Assembly (NCBI GenBank): GCA_963675925.2
Contig: CAXXIB010000007.1
Coordinates: 1 to 64,000 of the forward strand
Reading direction: 5' to 3'
Source of the DNA: CAXXOK01 sp963675925
GTDB lineage: Bacteria > Bacillota > Clostridia > Christensenellales > Aristaeellaceae
Length of the DNA: 64,000 nucleotides
The position numbers were made by a program, and so were the translations under genes. The notes below the pieces were generated by a model. That model saw nothing but the letters and a program-made list of their open reading frames with translations. It ran no database searches and was not told the origin of the DNA. Position 1 is the first letter of the stretch. Every line of letters starts with the position of its first letter. Shown here in pieces: positions 52,623 through 60,037 of the stretch.

Positions 52623-53981
52623 TTGGACGACCCTATAGGCAGTCATCTACTGCTGCAGTTCGTTCTGATCCTGATCAACGCGTTCTTCGCTGCAACCGAG
52701 ATCGCCGTTATTTCTATTAACGAAAACAGAGTTCGTAAACAAGCTGAAGAAGGCGATAAAAAAGCCGCAATGATGCTTCGGCTGGCTGAATCCCCCAGTG
52801 ACTTCCTGTCCACCATACAGGTCGCCATTACGCTGGGCGGATTTTTAGCAAGCGCATTTGCAGCCAGCAATATCGCCAGCCGCATTACGCAGTCGATGCT
52901 TGCCAGCGGGTTTACCCTGTTATCAGAACAAGCACTGTCCACCGTTTCCATGATTCTGGTTACCATCATCCTAAGCTATTTCACCCTGGTACTGGGCGAG
53001 TTGACACCCAAGCGCATCGCCATGCAAAACCCCGAAAAAGTTGCACGCATGTCTAGCCGCATCATTATTGTTGTGCAAGTCCTCTTTAAGCCCATCGTGT
53101 GGCTGCTGAGCATATCCACCAATGGGCTGCTCCGGCTGATGCGCATTGACCCCCACGCGGCAAAGGCTGCTGTAACCGAGGAGGAAATCCGCCTGATGGT
53201 GGATATCAGCAGCGAGCGCGGTACCATACAGGAAGATGAGCGCGAGATGATTGAAAACATCTTCGAGTTCAACAACATCACCGCTGAATATGTGATGGTG
53301 CACCGTATGGACGTGGTTGCCATTCATGTGGACGACACAAACGCAGAAATCCTCCAAACCATCCGGGACTCCGGCTTAAGCCGTTTCCCCGTGTATGATG
53401 AGGATATCGACGATATTACCGGCATACTCAACACGCGCGATTTCCTGCTGAACGCACAGGATGAGCCCAGAAAAACCCTGCGCGAGCTGCTGCGCCCCGC
53501 CTACCTGGTACCGGAAACGGTACCCGCCGATGTCTTGTTCCGTAATATGCAAAAGCAGAAGGTGCATATGGCCATCGTTGTGGACGAGTACGGCGGCATG
53601 AGCGGCATTGTCACCATGGAAGACCTGATTGAGGAGATCGTCGGCAACATATACGACGAGTTTGACCCCGCCGAAGAAAACGAGATCGTCTCCATTGGCG
53701 ATAATCTGTGGCGCTGCGACGGCAGCATAGAGCTGGAAACACTGGCCGACGCGCTGGAAATCGAGCTCCCGCTGGACGAGGAGTACGATACGCTGGGCGG
53801 CATGGTATTCTCCTGCTTTAATACTATTCCTAAGGACGGCTCCACCCCCGAGGTGGACATCTACGGCCTTCATATCAAAGCGGAGACCATTATTGATCAC
53901 AGGCTGGAGTCTGCGTTGGTCTCGAAAATTCCGCCTGCTCCGCCGGAAGATGAAAAGGATAACGACAAGGACAAAAGCTGA
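52623..53981 (+). CDS. CNNM/CorC-type membrane protein (hemolysin family)
   Basis: The 452-residue protein has an N-terminal DUF21/CNNM membrane domain (about residues 1-185), a CBS pair (about 205-325, with VDEYGGMSGIVTMEDLIEEI) and a C-terminal CorC_HlyC domain (about 340-430). Family members act in magnesium or cobalt efflux/homeostasis. The hemolysin label is historical. It starts at TTG with AAGGAGGG upstream. TATAAT at 52565-52570 is a good -10 box without a clear -35. Confidence 0.9.
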   Translation: MDDPIGSHLLLQFVLILINAFFAATEIAVISINENRVRKQAEEGDKKAAMMLRLAESPSDFLSTIQVAITLGGFLASAFAASNIASRITQSMLASGFTLLSEQALSTVSMILVTIILSYFTLVLGELTPKRIAMQNPEKVARMSSRIIIVVQVLFKPIVWLLSISTNGLLRLMRIDPHAAKAAVTEEEIRLMVDISSERGTIQEDEREMIENIFEFNNITAEYVMVHRMDVVAIHVDDTNAEILQTIRDSGLSRFPVYDEDIDDITGILNTRDFLLNAQDEPRKTLRELLRPAYLVPETVPADVLFRNMQKQKVHMAIVVDEYGGMSGIVTMEDLIEEIVGNIYDEFDPAEENEIVSIGDNLWRCDGSIELETLADALEIELPLDEEYDTLGGMVFSCFNTIPKDGSTPEVDIYGLHIKAETIIDHRLESALVSKIPPAPPEDEKDNDKDKS

Positions 53982-54013
53982 CCCGACCGGGGCGGAATCC
54001 CCGGATTATAAAT

Positions 54014-54042
54014 TTGTCTTGCAATTTATAATACATTATAAT
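54014..54042 (+). promoter_or_regulatory. glmS promoter
   Basis: TTGTCT (54014-54019) and TATAAT (54037-54042) are 17 bases apart and lie 37 bases before the glmS ATG. Confidence 0.7.
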
Positions 54043-54078
54043 ACAATGTAACCGAAATCTACATTCGGAGGTACTATT

Positions 54079-55914
54079 ATGTGCGGAATCGTTGGCTATA
54101 TAGGCAATGAAGAGACTTGTCCCATCCTGATGGACGGGCTGGAACGTTTAAGCTATCGCGGCTACGACAGTGCCGGGGTCGCAGTGCTAAACCAAAGCGG
54201 TAAGCTCTACGTCTCCAAAACCAAAGGACGGCTTGAGAACCTGGGCATTCTGCTGGAGAAAAGCCCCCTCTACGGGCATATTGGCATCGGCCACACGCGC
54301 TGGGCAACACACGGCGAGCCGAACGATGTGAACGCGCACCCGCATTTCAATACCGATCAAACCATCGCGATTGTGCATAACGGGATTATCGAAAACCATG
54401 CCCAGCTTCGTAAAGAGCTGAGCGAGAAGGGCTATGTATTCGTATCGCAAACCGATACGGAGGTCGTGGCGCATCTCTTATCCTCATTGTATGACGGCGA
54501 CATGCAGCAAACGCTGCTCAAGGCCATCAAACTGCTCAAGGGCAGCTTTGCACTGGGCGTTGTAAGCGAGCAAGAACCGGATAAGCTATTTTGTACCCGC
54601 AACGAAAGCCCGCTGGTCGTCGGTCATGAAAACGGCAGAAGCTATATTGCCAGCGATATTCCCGCCATGCTCAGCCACACCCGCGATGTAATCTTTTTAG
54701 ACGATAAAGAGGTCGCCGTGTTAAGCGCAAGCGGCATCGAAGTCGTCAACGAATCCGGCCAAGCGGTTACGCACGAGCTGTACCATGTGACCTGGGACTT
54801 GAGCAACGCTGAAAAAAGCGGCTACCCGCATTTCATGCTCAAAGAAATTCACGAACAGCCCACGGCTCTTCAAAACACCTTTTCCCCACGCAATGCGACC
54901 GATCCGCACGACCACAGTTGGCTGCCCGTAACCCCGGAGGAAGCCAAAGCGCTGCGCAAAATTACCATCGTCGCCTGCGGCACAGCCTATCACGCCGGTG
55001 TGTACGGCAAATACGCCATTGAAAAACTCGCCCGCGTGCCTGTGGAAGTGGATATCGCCAGCGAGTACCGCTACCGCGATCCGATGCTGGCGGAAGACGA
55101 AATCTTCATCGCCATCTCCCAGAGCGGTGAAACCGCCGATACCCTGGCCGCAATGCGTGAAGCCAAACGCCAGGGCGCGAAAACGCTTGTGATTTGCAAC
55201 GTAGTCGGCTCCACCATCGCACGCGAAGCGGGAGACGAAAACACGCTGTTTACCTATGCCGGGCCGGAAATTGCCGTTGCCAGCACCAAAGCTTATTCCA
55301 CCCAGGTGGAAACCCTGCTTTTAATTGCGCTGGCCCTTGCCGATTTGCGCGGCACCCTGACACAGGATGAGATCAAAGCCCTGAAAGCCGAGATCGCCGC
55401 CCTGCCGAAAAAGGCTGAGCTGGCCGTGGAAACCGAGGAAGAACTGGTCAAAATCGCAAACGAAGAATGCCAGAAGGGCCATGTATTTTTCGTAGGCCGC
55501 GGGCTTGACTATGCGCTATCCATGGAAGCGGCGTTGAAACTCAAGGAAGTCAGCTATATCTTTTCCGAGGCCTATGCCTCGGGCGAGCTGAAACACGGCC
55601 CCATCGCCCTGCTGGAAGAAGGCAGACTGGTGGTCACCGCCATTACCCAGCCGGATCTTCTGGATAAGTCATTGTCCAACATCAAGGAGATCAAAGCCCG
55701 CGATGCGCAGGTGATGGCAATTTGCCGCGAAGACCTGAAAGACAAAGTTGCTCCGGAGGTTGATAGACTCATCACCATTCCGGCGGGTGATGATATCGTA
55801 GCCCCGCTGCTGGCGATTATCCCACTGCAGTTGTTTGCTTACTGCATGGCTGTTGCCCGTGGCTGCGATGTGGACAAACCCCGCAACCTTGCCAAGAGCG
55901 TGACCGTGGAATAA
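54079..55914 (+). CDS. glmS: glutamine-fructose-6-phosphate aminotransferase (isomerising)
   Basis: The 611-residue enzyme makes glucosamine-6-phosphate from fructose-6-phosphate and glutamine for cell-wall precursors. The glutaminase domain starts with the catalytic Cys at residue 2 (MCGIVGYIGN); two SIS sugar-isomerase domains follow (ACGTAYHAGVYGKYAIE, FVGRGLDYALSMEAALKLKE). The ending NLAKSVTVE with the conserved Lys-Ser is typical. GGAGG precedes the ATG. No glmS ribozyme is present upstream. A strong terminator follows. Confidence 0.98.
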   Translation: MCGIVGYIGNEETCPILMDGLERLSYRGYDSAGVAVLNQSGKLYVSKTKGRLENLGILLEKSPLYGHIGIGHTRWATHGEPNDVNAHPHFNTDQTIAIVHNGIIENHAQLRKELSEKGYVFVSQTDTEVVAHLLSSLYDGDMQQTLLKAIKLLKGSFALGVVSEQEPDKLFCTRNESPLVVGHENGRSYIASDIPAMLSHTRDVIFLDDKEVAVLSASGIEVVNESGQAVTHELYHVTWDLSNAEKSGYPHFMLKEIHEQPTALQNTFSPRNATDPHDHSWLPVTPEEAKALRKITIVACGTAYHAGVYGKYAIEKLARVPVEVDIASEYRYRDPMLAEDEIFIAISQSGETADTLAAMREAKRQGAKTLVICNVVGSTIAREAGDENTLFTYAGPEIAVASTKAYSTQVETLLLIALALADLRGTLTQDEIKALKAEIAALPKKAELAVETEEELVKIANEECQKGHVFFVGRGLDYALSMEAALKLKEVSYIFSEAYASGELKHGPIALLEEGRLVVTAITQPDLLDKSLSNIKEIKARDAQVMAICREDLKDKVAPEVDRLITIPAGDDIVAPLLAIIPLQLFAYCMAVARGCDVDKPRNLAKSVTVE

Positions 55915-55932
55915 ATAAACCCTATCCATTAC

Positions 55933-55970
55933 CAGCGGTGGAACACCCAGTGTTCCACCGCTTTTGTTTT
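55933..55970 (+). terminator. rho-independent terminator of glmS
   Basis: Stem AGCGGTGGAACAC / GTGTTCCACCGCT with a CCA loop is followed by TTTTGTTTT. Confidence 0.92.
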
Positions 55971-56097
55971 GCAGCGACAATATTGCCAAGCCCCTTGTTT
56001 ACAGCTGCGGCACGGCTGAGTACAATTGTGATAAACAAAGGTCCTCTCCTCCCCCTTGTCTCTCTGACACTTAAGCTGAATAGAAAGGATGTTAGCC

Positions 56098-56430
56098 ATG
56101 CGTTATGTGAAAGTTGCTACCAAAGACCAGATTCCCGCAGGCGGAAAGCTGAAAGCGACGGTGGACGATACGACACTGCTGATTACAAACATCGGCGGTG
56201 ACTACCACGCCATCAACAATCGCTGCCCTCACATGGGCGGGTCGCTGTACGATGGCGTTCTTGCCGGTGAAACCATCTCCTGTCCCCGGCACAAAACCGT
56301 GTTCGATGTAAAGAGCGGCGCAGTCATCAAACAGGGACAGATTGCATTCTTCCACCTGAAGGTGCCAAATGCGAGTGCCTATCCAGTGAAACTGGAGCGC
56401 GACGATATTCTTGTAGGATTTGCAGAATAG
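56098..56430 (+). CDS. small Rieske [2Fe-2S] protein
   Basis: The 110-residue soluble protein is a Rieske ferredoxin, with the two cluster motifs CPHMGG and CPRHKT about 17 residues apart. It has no signal peptide or membrane anchor. AAAGGA lies before the ATG at 56098; a Met three codons upstream is an alternative. Such stand-alone ferredoxins feed oxygenases or reductases, but none is adjacent. It is an uncommon gene in a strict anaerobe. Confidence 0.87.
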   Translation: MRYVKVATKDQIPAGGKLKATVDDTTLLITNIGGDYHAINNRCPHMGGSLYDGVLAGETISCPRHKTVFDVKSGAVIKQGQIAFFHLKVPNASAYPVKLERDDILVGFAE

Positions 56431-56639
56431 CCGCCCATCATGACAAGAGTAGCAATCGCTGCTCACAATACACACTTTGATAACATATCCTCTCTGCGTC
56501 CAACGCGCGTCCGGGAATGGGGTTATCTATTCTGCACAAAAACAAATGAAAACATGAATTTCCTATGCCCTCCTTTCGTTTTTGCTGTATAATAACTGTA
56601 GACGATACCAAATCGGAACGGCAAAGAAGGTTTGATAGG

Positions 56640-57536
56640 GTGGAGAATATCACTCGGTTTTTATCGGTATTTGAGAACCTGTACGAAGGCGTATATTACG
56701 TTGATAAAAATCGTCAGATTTTATTCTGGAATGCCGGTGCAGAAAGAATTACTGGATTTACTAGTCAGGAAGTGCTCAACAAGTACTGCTACGACAATAT
56801 TTTAATGCACACCGACGATAAAGGAACACAAATCTGTATTCAGGGTTGCCCGTTGCATCAAAGCATGGATGATAATGAAATCAAAACGGCGCTTGTGTAT
56901 CTACAGCACAAATCCGGTTATCGCGTTCCCGTATCCGTACGCGCCATTCCCATCCTGAATCAGGGTGTTGTCTGCGGTGCAATTGAAGTATTCCAGATAC
57001 AGCAGGAGCTGCTTGAAACCATGCATAATGTGGAAGAGCTCAAGCTTCTTGCGCTCACCGATCAGCTTACAATATTGCCAAACCGCAGGTACATATCGAC
57101 ATTCCTTGAATCCAAAATCAGGGAGTACCGTGCTTTACGCATCAATTTCGGCGTGCTGTTTATTGATATCGATCATTTTAAAGTGCTTAACGATCAGTAT
57201 GGGCATACAGCAGGCGATGAGGTACTGTCTGTATTGGCGAAAACCTTTACCCATGTCCTTCGCGCAAGCGATATGATCGGCCGTTGGGGCGGAGAGGAAT
57301 TTTTAGGCATCTGCATATGCAAAGACGACGAAGCCTTATTAAGCATTGCGGAAAAAATCCGTACGCTCGCCAAAAAGACCGTTATCCCGTTTGGCAACCT
57401 GATCCTGCACATCACTATTTCGATTGGTGCCACGATGATTCGGGAAAACGATACGATCGAAAAACTCATTGAGCGTGCAGACAAGCTGATGTACCAAAGC
57501 AAAGCAAACGGGCGAAATCAGACAACGCTGAATTAG
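56640..57536 (+). CDS. PAS-GGDEF diguanylate cyclase
   Basis: With the GTG at 56640 (AAGAAGG upstream) the protein has 298 residues; an in-frame Met 25 codons earlier is an alternative. A PAS domain (about residues 8-110, with ENLYEGVYYVDKNRQILFWN) precedes a GGDEF domain with the GGEEF active-site motif (RWGGEEF) and NRRYISTFLE. There is no EAL domain or membrane helix. It should make cyclic-di-GMP in response to the PAS signal. Confidence 0.9.
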   Translation: MENITRFLSVFENLYEGVYYVDKNRQILFWNAGAERITGFTSQEVLNKYCYDNILMHTDDKGTQICIQGCPLHQSMDDNEIKTALVYLQHKSGYRVPVSVRAIPILNQGVVCGAIEVFQIQQELLETMHNVEELKLLALTDQLTILPNRRYISTFLESKIREYRALRINFGVLFIDIDHFKVLNDQYGHTAGDEVLSVLAKTFTHVLRASDMIGRWGGEEFLGICICKDDEALLSIAEKIRTLAKKTVIPFGNLILHITISIGATMIRENDTIEKLIERADKLMYQSKANGRNQTTLN

Positions 57537-57679
57537 TTGTTCTTCTTTATAGTATCATGCTAAAAAATCACAGCTGTCCTAATAAGGCCATGCTATCGTA
57601 CCGGGCTTTAGTGCATGGCCGTACGGATGGATATTGTTGTTGTACCCAGTCGTCTTGCTGATAACCATGGTACCTGCCA

Positions 57680-57708
57680 TTTACATCTTTTGCCGTTGCG
57701 TGTACAAT
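57680..57708 (+). promoter_or_regulatory. promoter of the flavodiiron protein gene
   Basis: TTTACA (57680-57685) and TACAAT (57703-57708) with a 17-base spacer lie 31 bases before the ATG. Confidence 0.6.
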
Positions 57709-57738
57709 AGAAAGGTAAACAACAAGGGAGGTTGAACC

Positions 57739-58944
57739 ATGCATTGCTTACGGCAAATCACCGATGACCTGTACTATGTAGGCGCCAGCGACAGGCGGCT
57801 GAATAAGTTTGAAAATCTGTACCCGGTACCCAAGGGTATTTCCTATAACTCCTATCTGATCAAAGACGAAAAAACCGTTCTGTTCGATACGGCCGACCAC
57901 GCCGTGGCGGATCTGTTTTTTGAAAACCTTCGCGCTGCCCTGCAGGACCGTGCGCTGGATTACTTGGTCATTCAGCATATGGAGCCTGACCACGCAGCGC
58001 TGCTGCAATCGCTGCTTCGCCGCTACCCCGGAGTAACGCTCGTTGGGTCTGCCAAGTCGCTCACCCTGATCGGGCAGTTCTTCGGCGAGCTGAAAGCGGA
58101 GTATATTACCGTGGGCGAGGGCGATACGCTTTCGTGCGGCAGCCGTGAGTTAATCTTCCACACGGCACCGATGGTACACTGGCCGGAAGTGATTATGACT
58201 TATGACCCCAAAAGCAAAACCCTGTTCTCTGCCGATGCGTTCGGTACCTTCGGGGCACTGGGCGGCAGCATTTATGCCGACGAGCTGAATTTTGAAGAGG
58301 TCTGGCTGCCCGAAGCCCGCCGCTATTATGCCAACATCGTTGGCAAATACGGCCAGCAGGTGCAAATGGCCATGAAAAAGGTCAATACACACGAGCTGAC
58401 CCGTATCTGCTCGCTGCACGGTCCCGTCTGGCGGCAGAATATCGACTGGTATATGGACAAATACACAAAATGGAGCACCTACCAGCCCGAAGACCCGGAC
58501 GATGTCTTGGTGGTGTACGGCAGTCTGTACGGCCATACCAAAAATGCCGCCGAAGCGCTGGCCGCCAGAATCTCTGCGCTGGGCGCGCATGTCATCGTTC
58601 GCGATGCCTCCAATATCGATTTGAGCGACCTGCTGTCCGAAACCTTCCGCTGCGGCAAGCTGGTTATCGCCTGCCCCACCTACAATATGGGGATGTATCC
58701 TCCCATTTCGCATTATCTGCAAACCTTGAAGGAACACAATGTGCAAAATCGCCGCGTCGGCGTAATCGAAAGCGGCAGCTGGGCCATTGCCTCGGGCAAA
58801 CAGGTGCTGGAACACCTAAGCGGCTTGAAAAACGTGGAGGTTGCCCAGCCCGTCATCACGGTACTGTCAGCCATTCAGCCGGAGGCGTGCACCCAGCTTG
58901 AAGCGCTCAGCCAGACGTTAGTTGGCGAGGCCGCCAGCGAGTAA
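57739..58944 (+). CDS. FprA-type flavodiiron protein
   Basis: The 401-residue protein has an N-terminal metallo-beta-lactamase-like diiron domain (ligands in QHMEPDHAA and further His/Asp, such as SADAFGTFG) and a C-terminal flavodoxin domain (VVYGSLYGHTKNAAEAL for FMN phosphate). It reduces oxygen or nitric oxide and protects anaerobes against them. AAGGGAGG lies before the ATG. A rubredoxin partner is not seen nearby. The frame is intact and length typical. Confidence 0.94.
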   Translation: MHCLRQITDDLYYVGASDRRLNKFENLYPVPKGISYNSYLIKDEKTVLFDTADHAVADLFFENLRAALQDRALDYLVIQHMEPDHAALLQSLLRRYPGVTLVGSAKSLTLIGQFFGELKAEYITVGEGDTLSCGSRELIFHTAPMVHWPEVIMTYDPKSKTLFSADAFGTFGALGGSIYADELNFEEVWLPEARRYYANIVGKYGQQVQMAMKKVNTHELTRICSLHGPVWRQNIDWYMDKYTKWSTYQPEDPDDVLVVYGSLYGHTKNAAEALAARISALGAHVIVRDASNIDLSDLLSETFRCGKLVIACPTYNMGMYPPISHYLQTLKEHNVQNRRVGVIESGSWAIASGKQVLEHLSGLKNVEVAQPVITVLSAIQPEACTQLEALSQTLVGEAASE

Positions 58945-58977
58945 TATCCGTACCCTACAACCGAATGGTTAAGCAAA

Positions 58978-59010
58978 AGCGGGCGTTGCGATAGCAACTC
59001 CCGCTTTTTT
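58978..59010 (+). terminator. rho-independent terminator after the flavodiiron gene
   Basis: Stem AGCGGGCGTTGC / GCAACTCCCGCT with a GATA loop and one C-T mismatch is followed by a run of T. Confidence 0.9.
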
Positions 59011-59097
59011 ATTTCCAGCCCGGATTCGTTACGCAGCTAAAGCCGCTATCCTTGATAACAGCGGTATCTAAAACAGCCTGCTATACAGGCTTTTTTG

Positions 59098-59925
59098 TTA
59101 TTTTCGTTCCTTCTGACACGTTGGACAGTAATACACACTCCCGCCCATGTAGGCGGCTTTTTGAATGCTGCCGCCGCAGCCTGGGCAGGGCCGTTGCAGC
59201 CCGGTTTTCGACATTAAGGTATGGTAGCCGCCGGGGTTGCCAAATAAATCGGTTTCCGTATCCCGGCCACCTTGATCGGCCATTTGCTGCAGGGTGCTCT
59301 TGATGCTGTCAAACAGTGTTCTCAATTCCGTTTTCGATAGCAGTTTCACCTTGGTTTTCGGATTGATGCAAGCATGAAACAGAATATCCTGCAACACGCC
59401 GTTGCCCAGGCCGGGTATGCGCTGCTCGGTCGCTAGGAAGGCCTTCACGCTCTTGTTTTCATGTTCTGTTGCCATTTCCCGAAACAGCGTCCAGTCAAAT
59501 GCATCGGACAGGGCCGATGGTCTTTGCTTGGCGGCGATGTAGAACTCGTTATCAAAAGTTCCGTCGATAAATGCCCACAGGCCGCCGTACATTTGCACGC
59601 TGCCGACAAGCGCAGAGCCGTCATCAAACTCAATCAACAGCTGATGTTTCGCCGGCACCGTCTCTCCTGGGGCGAAACACCGCAGCTTGATGCCTTCGGC
59701 AAACCCGATGCGTGCGTCCTGCACGACGATCTCCAGCTTACCGCCGAACGCAACGCTTTCCCCCACCTTTTTCCCCTGGAGCAGCGTGTTGTAATACGCG
59801 CTGTCGCCCGACAGCCACGCAAACTTGTGCGGCGAGGCATTGGCAACCACATTTGCAATCCCCTTGCCTTTGATGGTTTCATTCAGCTGTCTTGCCAGAC
59901 TGATACTTTCCGGCAGCTCAATCAT
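59098..59925 (-). CDS. MutM/Nei-family DNA glycosylase-like protein lacking the catalytic proline
   Basis: The 275-residue protein has the Fpg/Nei N-terminal domain, H2TH region (IPGLGNGVLQDILFHACINP) and a C-terminal zinc finger (CPGCGG ... CPTC). Its N-terminus is MIELPES, whereas active Fpg/Nei proteins begin MPELPE with Pro as the nucleophile. Glu3 and the following LPE are kept, so the protein may use another chemistry or only bind DNA. Similar firmicute proteins with MIELPE starts are, to my knowledge, usually labelled endonuclease VIII-like. It lies downstream of ppdK in the same direction, beyond a terminator. Confidence 0.85.
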   Translation of the reverse strand: MIELPESISLARQLNETIKGKGIANVVANASPHKFAWLSGDSAYYNTLLQGKKVGESVAFGGKLEIVVQDARIGFAEGIKLRCFAPGETVPAKHQLLIEFDDGSALVGSVQMYGGLWAFIDGTFDNEFYIAAKQRPSALSDAFDWTLFREMATEHENKSVKAFLATEQRIPGLGNGVLQDILFHACINPKTKVKLLSKTELRTLFDSIKSTLQQMADQGGRDTETDLFGNPGGYHTLMSKTGLQRPCPGCGGSIQKAAYMGGSVYYCPTCQKERK

Positions 59926-59986
59926 GCGATCACCTCATATGCTTACTCTCTTTACATCTATCATAGCAGAAATATTGGATATCGGC

Positions 59987-60022
59987 AAAAAAAGAAGACC
60001 GACGCTGTTGCGACGGTCTTCC
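59987..60022 (-). terminator. rho-independent terminator of ppdK
   Basis: On the minus strand the stem GAAGACCG / CGGTCTTC is followed by seven T. It lies 15 bases after the ppdK stop. Confidence 0.9.
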
Positions 60023-60037
60023 TGTTAACGTTACTAA

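Noticed and set aside
53982..54078. glmS ribozyme before glmS
   Set aside because: Only 97 bases are available and they contain a normal promoter; none of the conserved ribozyme core is visible.
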